This document shows positions 1 to 10,692 of a DNA stretch of 64,000 nucleotides, one piece after another. A program made the position numbers and the translations under genes. Numbering within the stretch: the stretch's first letter is position 1; every line of letters begins with the position of its first letter. The stretch covers positions 1-64,000 of the forward strand of contig CM057062.1 in NCBI GenBank assembly GCA_029945375.1, written 5' to 3'. The notes beneath the pieces were generated by a model. That model was not told the origin of the DNA, did not search any database, and saw only the letters and a list, made by a program, of their open reading frames with translations. The stretch comes from Agaricus subrufescens. Lineage: Eukaryota; Basidiomycota; Agaricomycetes; Agaricales; Agaricaceae.

Positions 1-1
1 A

Positions 2-2000
2 GCTGCTGAGATTTCCGTTGACACGGCCAGGCCTCAAAGTCAGAAAAATGAGTTCAAGAAACCAGGCAGAGGAGGAATGGGCGAGTATCGTGCTGTCGTG
101 ATGACTGGGCCACCTGGTATAGGCAAGACGACAGTCGCCCACCTCTGTGCTCGAGAGGCCAGACTTACCATGCTCGAGCTCAATGCCAGTGACACCAGGA
201 GCCGCAAGCTGGTAAGGGACATGGTCAATGTCAAGAACCGATCTATCAAAGGCTACCTCACCAACTCTCTCGGCTGGTCTATCCCAACCGGGTCTTGCCT
301 CATCATGGACGAGGTCGACGGCATGTTGTCTGGTGATTGGGGTGGGATCGGTGCCCTTGTCGAGCTCATCAAAGTCACCGATGTTCCCATTATATGTATA
401 GCAAATGATACCAAGGGTCCCAGGTTCAAGGCACTTCGGTTCGAAACCCGGGCCATCATGTTTGAAAGGTAAGAGCCTGTTCTTCTTCCCAACTGACCTC
501 ACTCTTGTATATAGACCTCCAGTGGAAACGATTCGGTCAAGGATATTGACAATTCTCTGGAGGTCAGTCATCTTCCATCTCCAATTCTCTTTCTCTCTGC
601 TCATTCATGTACGCAGAGAAAAGATGTCAATTGAGGCTAGCATCGTTGACAGGCTCATAGTCGGTGCCCGTTGTGACATCCGACAAGTCCTCATGAACTT
701 GGAGATGTGGAGCCAGTCCAAGACGACAATGGACATCCATGAATGCAGGCAGGTGTACGTCTCCCAATTTCTGTCCACTCCTACCATACTGACCACCAAG
801 GCGGCCTGTCCCATACAGCCGAGCGTTGAAAGACAAGCCAGGCCAGACGGCGGTTGAAGCTGTCCATGAACTTCTCGGCCCAGATCTCTTTTCATATGAA
901 GCATGGAAAAGGAACATTCCAATGGACGACCGATTGGACCTCTATTTCGAGGACCCATCCATGGTACCACTCTTGGTTCAGGTTCGACCCTATCCATGTA
1001 TTCAAGCCACGCGAAGCGCCTCACTTAGCCACATATGACCAGGAAAACTATTTGAAACCAAGTCCTCCGGCCAAATTGAAGGGAGCCCATTGGGGACCGG
1101 AGAGAGACAGCCACCTTCTCTACCTCATGGACCATGCCGCATCCTCCCTGTCCGACGGGGATCTGATAGACTCCTTCATGCATGGGTCTGTTTTTTTTTT
1201 TTTGGTCGTCTTCCTGTCCTCATCTCTCTCACTCACCTGTATCCTAGTTCAGAAACACATTGGGGCTTGATGCCTTTGCATGCTATGTGTTCATCCGTCA
1301 TCCCAGTGTACTGGATGAATGGTGAGCTGACTATAAGGAGCGGCGTATACCCTATCAGCTTTCCCCAGTACGCTCTCTCTCTCTCCCTTTCTTTCTCCAC
1401 TTTTCATTCATACTCCTCTATCACACCGGTCAACGCAGGTGGTTTGGTGAAAGTTCCAAGCAAAAGAAGCAGCACGGAAGGCTTGTTGACATGTGCCTTG
1501 GTACTCGGATGACGATTTCCGCCGATGTGTCAGAGTTCAGCCAGTGGTATGTTCCCCATTTGTTCAATAGGCTCGTCAAACCCTTGGCTGTCCACAAAAC
1601 GGTATGAACCTCCATCTCGCTGACCAATCCAAGTTTGGTCTGACATGGGGAGGACAGGATGCGATTGACGATGTCATTGACTGCATGGATGAGTATGCTT
1701 TGACGCGTGAAGACTGGGAGACACTACTCGAGCTGGGCTCCATCCCAAAGAGCAAGGAGAACGTCACGCCTACAACAAAAAGGGAGTTCACAAGAAAGTG
1801 AGGTGTCTTTGCTGCTGCCCCTGCCGCCCCGCTGGTCAGATGGACACAAGTCTGATGTTTTCTCAAGGTATAACAGGTCCGCTCATCCGGTGTCCTATCA
1901 CAAAGGTCAACAGCTGGACGAGGGGGACGGAGAAGGTATAGCGAATGATAAACTGATTCAGGTGAAGAAGAGACAGAAGAGCAGAAAGCGGCGGCCGTGA
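2..2000 (+). CDS. RFC1: Replication factor C subunit 1 (clamp loader large subunit), 5' partial
   Basis: Large subunit of the nuclear RFC clamp loader, which opens PCNA and places it on primed DNA using ATP. The window starts inside the gene. Seen: an AAA+ Walker A (TGPPGIGKTTVAH) and, ~70 residues later, a Walker B with the RFC1-type DEVDG (CLIMDEVDGML), then sensor-region residues IICIANDT. Downstream follow the helical collar and a C-terminal tail rich in Lys/Arg (KKRQKSRKRRP). I resolve nine exons: 2-468, 515-562, 617-748, 819-981, 1043-1185, 1248-1367, 1439-1601, 1658-1797 and 1868-2000. They sum to 1,509 nt, exactly 503 codons including the stop. The intron 749-818 needs a GC donor, otherwise the frame breaks. 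The BRCT domain expected N-terminally lies outside the window. Identity is secure; single exon borders are by eye. Confidence 0.93.
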
Positions 2001-2556
2001 GCATGAGCGTCTATTCTCTGTATAGTATGCCAGACGGTGGTCTATCTCTATATATTTTACTTCTGATTGAAGCGACAATATTGAGGTGTAGTGAAACGAT
2101 GCGATGGAGATAGAGACTGATGACACTTAGGTATAGCCAGGACTTTGGATATTTGGGTTTCATCCTTAGGTAAGTGGTCAGAGAGCAAGAATCACAGATC
2201 GTTCATCAATTCAAAGGGATACAATTACAAAAAAAAAAAAAAAAAGAAAAAGAAAAAGAAAACAAGAAAACGGCAAAACGTGATAACAAAAACAAAACAA
2301 AACAAAAAACAAAAAAAAAAAAAAAACAGCGTGTCGTAGATCACAGTCCGCTGCTGCTGCACACTGCGAGCCACAGCCAGGACAGGGAAGAGGGACTAAG
2401 ACATCAAATACCGTACCTCACCTTACCTGTAGACCCTCCCACTCCCCTCCTCCCAGTCGTTGCTCCTCCCTCTTCCTCCTCCCGATCTCCACCCGCTGCC
2501 TGGGCGAACGAACCACCGCGCCCTTGACCTCGAAACCGACCTAGCCACTGACCTAG
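2001..2556. other. Intergenic, with A-rich low-complexity tract
   Basis: No gene seen. 2,230-2,330 is almost pure A/AAAC/AAAG repeats, and 2,400-2,550 is C-rich. The A-rich tract could be a decayed retroelement tail or simple low complexity; nothing decides between them. Confidence 0.5.
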
Positions 2557-4263
2557 CTACCGGTGACCCAGCCATGGATCGCCTAATGCCCTCGCTACTA
2601 ATCGTGCCCACCAAAGGGCAAAGGTTTCATGGTGAACTCCCCACCCCAGCGTTCTCCTCTGCAGCAGATCGCCACCTGCGAGCCCATCGCCGGGTAATGG
2701 GCCGCCAGCCGTGTTGTTTCCCCCACTCAAGCCCCCCATCCCAGTATACTCTTGCTGCATCATCCTCATCTCCTGCCTCAAATACCTTGCCTCCTTGCTC
2801 ATGCCCTGCACAGTGGACTCCAATGAGATGAGCTGCTGCTGGTGGCAATCAACTGCCCAAGTGTTGAGGTCCATCTGCTGCCCCAGGCCTTGCATCTGGA
2901 TGCCCATCACATTCACCTGGTTGCCCCAGTGGTCCATGTGTGCCATCAAGGCCTGCAGTGCCCTGGTCATGTCCTGGAGCACACCTGTAGACTCTCAGTG
3001 TGCAACTGTCACCCGCTTCGATCCCGGCCGCGACGTCGTCGAGCGATTTCTGCGTACTCCATCGTGCGCCGCCCGTCGGCCAGCCGAGCGCCGACGCTGA
3101 CATAGGGAGAGCAATGGCGAGCGTTGTAAGACTCGTAGCGCCTCCGATCGGCCCATAGCCAGCGTCAGTGGAGGAGTGAGGCAGGGGCACAGAGAGCGAT
3201 CAAAGTGTACTAGAATACGTGAGTCGCCCGTCGCGAAAGCCTCGGTGTAAGGCCCGGATACCGGCCGCCGGGAGACGGGATGAGCTATGCTGTGAGCATG
3301 GATTTGAGGCTGCCGGAGCTGCCTCGGGCCAGCAGTACTGGAGTCCCAAAACTAGGGGAGGCTCCAAAGTTGATGACTGTCAGAGCGTATCAGTGCCCCA
3401 TTGACCACCGAGAGATGATGGATAGACTTACTAGGAACAGGGGGAGGGCCCATGGAAGACGCTGGGCTGGAGGAGGGCATGTCACGGTGGCCTTGGGAGC
3501 GCGATGTGCTGCTACTGGATGCGCGTGCTACTGCTGCTGGGGGGGCCGCCGCCGATGATGATGAAGCAGAAGCAGAGGAAGAAGAGGCAGTTGGCGGTGG
3601 GATTGTGATCCGGCCACTGGATCCATGGCCGCTCCTGGACGTCGAGGCCTGAGACTGAGACTGAGATTGGGAGGCCGGTGGTCGCCGGGAGGATGAAGAC
3701 TGAGACTGAGACTGGGAGATGGGTGGAGCCGCTGAGCGGGGCCCAGAGGTAGAGGCCGATGTCCTCGCCGTCGCCGTTGTTGCATGCCTGCTGCTGCTCC
3801 CCCCACTGCCGCTGCTGCGTGAGTAAGAGCAAGTGCTATGTGAGTGCTTACACAGTCTGCATGCGACGCCTCGCCGATCCGCAATGCAGACTTGGCCAAT
3901 CAAGGCACATTTCGAACAAGAAGGTGAGTAGATGATCCCTGCGCTTTCCTTTTGGGATGCTGAGTATGACGGGATCTCAACATGGCTCATTTCCAGACGC
4001 ACCTATAAATATGAGTCAGAGAGGGGAGATCAGCGCGTATTGATCTGGGGCCACATGAATTCACTTACCTGCTGGTGGGACGAGGAGCCTCCGCCACCGT
4101 TGAAGTCAGTGACGTCGACTTCCATGTCCTCCTCTCTGTGGGTCGTGAGTGTTGTGGTCGTGGTCGCCGGTGGAGGCGGCGGCGGGTGCCGAGACTGGGA
4201 CTGGCCAGTGTGCCTCGAGCTGGAAGGCGACGAAGAGGGCTGTTCCTTGCGCTTGGGAGCCAT
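2557..4263 (-). CDS. Ser/Pro-rich protein with zinc-cluster-like cysteines, hypothetical
   Basis: Three exons read cleanly on the minus strand: 4263-4069, 4002-3432 and 2984-2557, totalling 1,194 nt or 397 residues. The first exon starts MAPKRKEQ and is basic, then Ser/Pro/Thr-rich. The second opens with a cysteine group (C-x2-C-x6-C, then C-x2-C-x6-C) resembling a fungal Zn2Cys6-like cluster, followed by long runs of Ser, Gln, Ala and Pro. The last exon (LQDMTRALQALMAHM onward) is Met/Gln-rich and probably helical. The second intron, 447 nt, is unusually long for this window. Proteins of this make-up occur as large hypothetical families in Agaricomycetes, and some look gag-like. It lies in repeat-rich DNA, so it may belong to a repeat family rather than be a single-copy regulator. 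Function not recognised. Confidence 0.5.
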
Positions 4264-4924
4264 GGGGAGGAATGCAGAATGCAATTGGGATGCAATCCAA
4301 GTCATTTACTGCCGCCCTTATCTATCCTGTCTGTCTGCGGCGTAGCTACTTTAAGTTAATCTCCTTTTCCTTTCTTGTTTTCGTTTCCTTCCAATTTTTT
4401 TTTCTTTTTTTTCTTTTTTTTCTTTTCAGGCTCGTCCTGTCTGTTTTTTCATTTCCGTCTAGACCTCTACACGTCTTCAGGCTGCACGCTGCCATGCTCT
4501 GTCCTTGCCGGCTCATTTGCATCCAATACACTTCAAAGCGTGGCCGGCCGTTCAAAGTCAACACCATTGAAAGCATGAGCTTGTTTGAATAGCCCCGGTT
4601 TCCTGGCTTTTCTCAAGACACCGTACTTGGACTGTCTAATTCCTTAACCCAAGCTTTCTTTTCGGCCATGTGCTTTGAGGTTGTCTGTCGTTCTTCTTGT
4701 GCGCTCGATCCCTCCACCTATCTCACCTATCTTGTTCAATCTATTCTATTTCCGTGGTCTCAAAAGCCTATCTGGACTCTATTGACAGACTACGGCATTC
4801 AAAAATCCCTTGAACCGACAACCTGGCCTTGGAGCCATTAAACTCTGAGAAGGCTTCCATGCGCAGTTACATCGTCACAGATCACAGATCACACAAACCC
4901 GGCCTTTCTCCAGGTGAAGGGAGT
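4264..4924. other. Intergenic, T-rich tract
   Basis: Likely upstream region of the minus-strand gene that starts at 4263. 4,394-4,430 is a near-pure pyrimidine tract (T runs split by single C). No ORF with family resemblance was seen. Confidence 0.45.
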
Positions 4925-5095
4925 GGGATGGGATCGAGGGCCAGGATTACTCTTACGGGATAAGTGGGATACCTATCGATGAGGATCCCAGGGATGGACA
5001 GCATATTCTTTATGATGCCCTGGCCACCCTCGTATTCCATTGTGTCAGACCACTCGCATCCAATCACAGACAATGCCATCACTCTTGAGCAGTAT
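4925..5095. repeat. Dispersed GC-rich repeat, left copy
   Basis: Carries GGGATCGAGG, GGGATGGACAG and, at 5,048-5,080, CACTCGCATCCAATCACAG. The same words occur in the same order at 6,305-6,380 and 6,490-6,610. The ~318 bp tandem units (5,190-6,300) lie between these copies, as if inserted into or expanded within an older repeat. Confidence 0.6.
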
Positions 5096-5189
5096 CCAAG
5101 TAATGGCAAATATGTCTGCCAATACTAAGCGATATAAAGTCATTTACAATTTTTCTTGTGTTTATGGAGATTTTCCTGCCCTGGAAGCA

Positions 5190-6300
5190 GTATTTCGCTT
5201 CGAAAATATTCATTTCCCACGCTAATACTCTGTCAAATTAACCATAGTTACAGAACCCATACCCGCACCTTCCAGCCGAAAATTGTAGGAATCCGGACTG
5301 TGCTGTCAAACGATATGCCCAAACGCGGATTTTTGGCTAAAGCATGTGACCACTTTTGAGAAACCCGCGTTTGGGCATAACTTCTTTTAAAGATCGTTTG
5401 GTTGGCTGAAATTGGGTGTCTGGCATCACATAAAAAGGCTCTATCTAGTGGTATACATTTCCAGTAAAAATCTCAAGCCCAAATAGGTGATATGATCATC
5501 GGGAACCAGTATTTCGCTTCGCAAATATTCATTTCCCACGCTAATGCTCTGTAACCTTGACCATAGTTGCACACCACGTATGTGCACCTTCCACCCGAAA
5601 ATCGTAGGAATCGGACTATCCCGTTAAAAGATATGCCCAAACGCGGATTTTTGGCCCAAGCATGTGACCACTTTTGAAAAACCCGCGTTTGGGCATAACA
5701 TCTTGTAAAGATCATTTGGTTACCTGAAATTCAATGTCTGGCATCACATAAAAAGGCTCTATCTAGTGGTAGCCCTTTCAGGTAAAATTCTCAAGCCCAA
5801 ATGGGTGATTTGATCACCGGGAACCAGTATTTCCCTCCGCAAATATTCATTTCCCACGCTAATCCTCTGCAAATGGGACTGAGGATGCAAGCATACTAGG
5901 CGCCACCCCTGCCCGAATTTCAGAGGAATTGGACCGTTGGATCAGAAGCTATTCCCAAACGCGGATTTTTTCTCCTGCATGTGACCACTTTTAAAAAATC
6001 CGCGTTTGGGCATAACTTTTGATGAAGCGCATTTGCTTGGCTGAAAAGATATATGTGGGGTCACCTAAGAATACCCTACCTAGTGGTATGCTTTTCGAGT
6101 CAAATTTCCCAGAGCAAACTGGTGATTTGATCATCGGGAACCAGTAAAACCCTTCGCAAATGTTCAGTTCTCACGCTACAGGGCCATAAATTGGATCAGG
6201 ACTGCATACAATATATCTGCCCTGTCAGTCAAAGTATTGCGGGAATCAGACCGTGCAATGAAAAGATATGCTCAAAAGCGGCTTTTTGGTCATAAATATG
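5190..6300. repeat. Tandem array of four ~318 bp units, each with a hairpin
   Basis: Unit starts (CCAGTATTTCGCTTCG-like) fall at about 5,190, 5,509, 5,827 and 6,143, giving periods of 319, 318 and 316. Each of the first three units contains an inverted repeat, CCCAAACGCGG ... CCGCGTTTGGG, with ~40 nt between the arms (about 5,319-5,380, 5,634-5,697 and 5,953-6,010). The fourth unit has a mutated left arm near 6,269 and is cut off at ~6,300 by GC-rich sequence. No conserved ORF runs through the units, so this looks like structured non-coding repeat. Confidence 0.8.
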
Positions 6301-6304
6301 CAAT

Positions 6305-7047
6305 GGGATCGAGGACGGGAAAGCATGAGTGACAGAGAACCCGGGATTCAGGGAGGGATGGACAGGGGATGCCCGAGGAGGGGGGGGAGTGGGCCCCTGA
6401 CTCGAGGCCGGCAGCACTGAAAATGTGCTCACCGCCAGCTGGGGCCATCACTCCAGGCGTGATGTCCAGGTCACCCCAGGTCACACCTGAGGACGGGATC
6501 GAGGACGGGAAAGCGTGACAGAGAACCCGGGATGCGGGGATGGACAGGGGATGCCCGAGGGGGCTCCACATCCACTCGCATCCAATCACAGACGATGCCA
6601 TCACTCACCCGTCACTGTCCCAGGTCACAGCTGAGGACGGGGTCGAGGACAGGATGCGTGACTGGACAGGGGCACCCAATCGGAGTGGCCGGCAGGGAGC
6701 GTGACGTCCAGGTCACTCCCAGTCACTGCCCAAACCCATCCTCGAGGAGGGGAAGCGTGACGAGGACAGGAACCTGCCACACAGCCAATGGGGAGGCTGC
6801 AGCCGGTCCCACGGGCCCAGCCACCCATTCAGTTCTATTGTTGGCACGCTGGTGCTCGGGAGCGTGAGAGAGCCCCTAGGGACCGTGGCAGCGCGAGTTC
6901 CGGGTATGGGCATGGCCCCTGAAGCGTGGGTTCGCGAGTACGGAATGGCTGCAACGGTCTCCAGGGTCTGACAGGGGCGGGATGCCCGCTTGCGGCAGGA
7001 CCTCCCACAACGGGAAGGACCCTTCCAGGGACGAGCACCGGTCGTGC
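6305..7047. repeat. GC-rich dispersed repeats
   Basis: Two copies of one segment (6,305-6,380 and 6,490-6,565) share GATCGAGGACGGGAAAGC, then CAGAGAACCCGGGAT, then GGATGGACAGGGGATGCCCG. Related words recur to ~6,760. The block ends where the minus-strand DUF3505 reading frame stops (7,048). No gene was recognised. Confidence 0.6.
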
Positions 7048-8023
7048 TCAGCCGGTAAGCATATTAGTGGGACAGGGAGAGTGCTTGTCAAAAGTTTTTT
7101 TCGACACGAAACAGTGGCTGCATATGGTACACATTTGGTAACCAACAACTGGATCTTCGAGTCCGTATACAGGAGCAATAGGAGAGGTTGGGTGGGCAGG
7201 CGACAACGTCAAGTTGGGACAGATGGTAGTAGCTTCAGCGTCGAACAGAGATTGAAGGTTCAATGGGGTTTTTTGATGCGGGTGATACTTTAGAAAATGC
7301 TTGCGTATATTAGAGGGCTCTACGATGCCCTGGCATGCGAGACAGATCAAGATCTTGTGGGAGGTGTTGACAACGAGCCCATAGGTTTGTAGGAGGGGTG
7401 TGGTGATGGTATCGGGTGGTGGTGGTCGAGTCCGACTGGTCTCGATGGGAAGTGACGAGGGAGAGTCTGGCTGCTCCTCAACAGCAATCGATTGGAGCAT
7501 GGCTGGGGGTGAGGGGTCACCAGTAGTGCTCGTATGCGTTTTTGCATGGCGCTATGAGCAGTTAATAACATATCTTATGGCTAGAAGCTAAGACGCACCT
7601 TTAATTCCGTTGTAGCATAGAACGTCATCACACATTGCAGACACGCGAGTTTCCTGGATTTCGGATCTCTCTGCACCGATATCTTTGTTTTCCCTCCATC
7701 TACAACCACCGACGCAGTCGACGCGGTACATGCTTTGTGAGCAGTACCCATTTTTTCTTGAAGAGCCTCGGAGCAGATAGAACAAGTTCGGTGTTCCAAC
7801 ACACTCTCCTTTGCTTTCTTGTTGCTGACGTAGCTTTAGTATGTAGTATATGGTTTGAATACGAGGAAACTTACGGAGGCCGAGCAGAAGGAGAGGAACC
7901 AACTTGGGATCCTCCAGAAAGTGCTCGCTTTGAGCTAGAGAAACCCCTTCAACGAAAAAAAGAAAACAACCAGAAGAAAAACACTCACAGGGGTTTGAGA
8001 TAGGTCGCATCCATGGCGGGCAT
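7048..8023 (-). CDS. DUF3505 (OrsD-like) zinc-finger protein, probably truncated
   Basis: Four exons, 8023-7989, 7934-7875, 7833-7599 and 7551-7048, join in frame to 834 nt (277 residues). The N-terminal half has a C-x2-C, H-x3-C, C-x2-C cysteine set (TCSICSEALQ, then LACLQCVM). The C-terminal half matches the start of the DUF3505 / orsellinic-acid-cluster-protein-D domain: LVVNTSHKILICLACQGIV, a histidine pair in IRKHFLKYH, then CTICSHCFVSKKTFDKH. Proteins with this domain are usually several hundred residues longer. Here the frame ends at a TGA exactly where the GC-rich repeat block begins, so the 3' part was probably lost. Family assignment is good; whether the gene is functional is doubtful. 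Confidence 0.7.
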
Positions 8024-8210
8024 TGACAGCAACGAAAACTGTGGGGCTGGTTGGTTCAGAAGACCGGGCTTGCGGTGCGACGTAAGAAGTCGAGTGTATG
8101 ACACCACTCGACTTCGCCGATATGCAAAAGCATGCGATGGCCACCTAGAGAGGGTAAATAGGAACGTTACATCTCCAAAGGACAGGTAGATTAGTATTAG
8201 AACAACGTTA

Positions 8211-9200
8211 TTCACAAAGAGAGACTTACCAAGTAACAATGGTAAAGTCTATGCGTAGTTTGGCTTGTCGTAGCACAACGCCTTACCCGTTTGACTTCAA
8301 ATTTGGAGGGTAGGGAGCGACGGACATCATAAACGCCTACCTAAAATATGGGACGTGTCAGTGCAAAAGCGAATTACCTACGGAATGTTCTTCCTAGATG
8401 ATGATAGACAGCATTGACTTCGACGACGAATAGCAAGCGTGAAAGTGATTCAATTGACTTCAAACTCGGTACACCGGAGGGCTATAGTAGTCGCATTACG
8501 CAGCTAAAATTTGGCGAATTTAGAGTTAGTATAGCGCCTGCGACGACGATTTCTGTCAAACTCACCTATCTACCAGTTTGTCCGATTTTTCCTCGGCTCA
8601 ATTTCACACCTCTCGCCTTCTCGTTCCCTAATCCTCCCCTTTCCGTCGTCGCGTCCTTCCCAAAAAAGTTTGAGCCCGATTGGTGGGCATGGCGGCGACC
8701 TGTGGGGAGATGATGGTGGAGGTAGGAGAGTGGAGATACATTGGTGTTGCAGCCAATGCATAGATTGGCTCGCCGTTGCACAACGCGTCGTTGGTTGAGC
8801 TTGAAATTCAAAACGTAGGAAGCGGCGAGCATAATGAAGATGTACCTGAAAGATGAGAAGTGTCAGTACAAAAGCGAATTACCTACGGAATATTCTTTTT
8901 TGATGGCAGTAGACACCCTTGACATTGGTCGCAAATTGCGAAGCCGAAAATGCTTCAATTCACTTCAAAATTTGTACACATGGAGCCTATAATAATCGCA
9001 TTACAGAGCTAAAATTTGGTGAATTTAGAGTGAGCATAGGGCCTGCGACGACGAGTTCTTTCCAACTTACCTGTCTACCGAATTGTCCCATTTTTCCTCG
9101 CTTCAGTTTTCATTCCCTACCCTTCTCGTTCCCCAATCCTCCTTTTTCCATCAACCCGTCCTTCCAAAAAGAAATTGGGCCCGATCGGTGGGCATGGCAG
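8211..9200. repeat. Diverged tandem duplication, ~490 bp period
   Basis: 8,330-8,700 and 8,850-9,190 align throughout. Both contain GCGAATTACCTACGGAAT, GCTAAAATTTGG(C/T)GAATTTAGAGT and a CCTCCxxTTTCC stretch. The piece 8,215-8,340 likewise pairs with 8,725-8,860. On the minus strand each unit offers an exon-like stretch after a TTTAG/TTTCAG acceptor, encoding similar peptides (RCATTSQTTHRL versus RCATASQSMHWL). This may be a duplicated, decayed gene segment. No complete gene could be built. Confidence 0.65.
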
Positions 9201-9329
9201 CGATCAGTGATGACACGAACATGGAGGTGGGAGGGTGGAGTAGTGGCAGCACAGCGACCACGCAGCCATGCTGTAGCCACGCGAATCGCGCGGGAACAGC
9301 CACCGGAAATTCCCAGGTCTGGCCACCCA

Positions 9330-9985
9330 TAGACCAGAGCCACCGATTATCTAATCGAGTGGCAGCACGAATATTATTATTATTTTCTTTTTATTTTCTT
9401 TTATGATGGTGCGCGCGCACCTTCAAAACGTTCCCACGAATGTGACCACCAGTGACCACCGGCAATTCCCGGGGCTGGCCACCCATGGACCACCGAGCAG
9501 AGCCACCGATTATATAATCGAGTAGCAGCTGGTGGCAAGATTAGATAGCCACCGACCACAGCCACCCACGAGATAATCGAGTGGCTGTGGTCTGATTACA
9601 TAATCCAAACCTAGCCACCAGCGACCACCGATAACCAGGTGGCTGTGGTCTGATTAGATAATCTCAGAGTGGCTAGATATTATGTAATATATTTTTTTGG
9701 TGGTCGGTGGCAACCCTGGTGGCAAGCCACCGAGCCACCAGTGGCTATTTTTGTGCCCAATTTCCTAAAAGAGTCGACTCCGGGCGAGTTTTTTGCGAAT
9801 AACTTGCCCAATATTACATAATTTCCCACGAAACTACCACCAAAAAAAAGAACAAAAATCACCGCATTTTTTGAGCTATCAAACTCCGCTGCTTACGTAA
9901 TCAGGCCGGTGGCTGATCCGGTGGTTCCTGGTGGCTAGCTGGTGGCTCCTGGTGGCAACTTAATATACTTTCATCCTTTATTTTT
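9330..9985. repeat. Palindrome-rich GTGGC/GCCAC region, MITE-like
   Basis: GTGGC and its complement recur dozens of times. Short imperfect palindromes of the form GCCACCGATTA..TAATCGAGTGGC lie at ~9,341 and ~9,501. Half-sites followed by TGTGGTCTGATTA lie at ~9,580 and ~9,645. No coding potential was seen. This looks like a non-autonomous element or a nest of hairpins; no autonomous relative is visible in the window. Confidence 0.5.
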
Positions 9986-10120
9986 CAAATATCTCAGCCA
10001 GTTCTCCACCAAATAACCCCAAACAAAGCTCAAAAAATCAACAAAATTCCAACCTATTTTTGCCCCACTGAAACCTTTTCAAGGTTTCCCACGCTGCACC
10101 CCCCACGGGCTATCGCCCAC

Positions 10121-10150
10121 CCATTGGCACCAGCTAGCTGGTGCCAATGG
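10121..10150. repeat. Perfect 30 bp palindrome
   Basis: The 15 nt CCATTGGCACCAGCT is followed directly by its exact reverse complement, with no spacer and no mismatch. It sits just beyond the GTGGC-rich region and may be its terminus. Confidence 0.9.
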
Positions 10151-10692
10151 TAATACAGTTAGGACAATGGGATCAATTTCTATTCAGTTGGAAAAACTCC
10201 TGAGTTTGGATTCTCGGCTGTATTAGGCTGCCGAGGGGCCGTGAGAGGTCCGATGGGACCGTGGGTGCAAAGAATACTAGGTATGGTAGTGTGATCCGAT
10301 GCGTGGGTCCAAGAATACTAGGAAAGGAAATTGCGGATCAAAACCAAGTATCTCTTTATAGCGAATCCTACTACATATAGTAATTTTGATGCAGGGACGA
10401 ATGCAAGCTGCATTCCCGACTTTAGAATATTAGGCTTAGGACACAGGCAAGCTGTGGGACAGATTATGCAGATGTCAGGTTTGTTTTGCGATCCGAATAG
10501 ATTCCCGATCAGCCAACTAATACTATAGGGATAAACGACTTGATGAACGAGTCATTATTACTCAGATGTGATTGTCCTAGACACTCTGAGCGAGAAGACA
10601 GTAATTCAGCCAACAAAATCTTTGCTGAATACGAATATGGAAGGGAAATGTCAAATTGTGAGAAATTAGTACAAGTAGTACATACAAACTAA
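10151..10692. other. Intergenic
   Basis: Downstream of the DUF6535 gene. A short direct repeat, GTGGGT-C-AAGAATACTAGG, occurs twice (about 10,262 and 10,301). No gene seen. Confidence 0.5.

Noticed and set aside
2145..2527. Lys-rich reading frames over the A-rich tract
   Set aside because: They are translations of poly-A/AAAC low complexity, with no codon structure.
8414..9332. Two similar plus-strand frames (KFGEFRVSI... in both), suggesting a duplicated gene
   Set aside because: The similarity follows from the DNA duplication and extends through non-coding parts; no start or splice context supports plus-strand translation.
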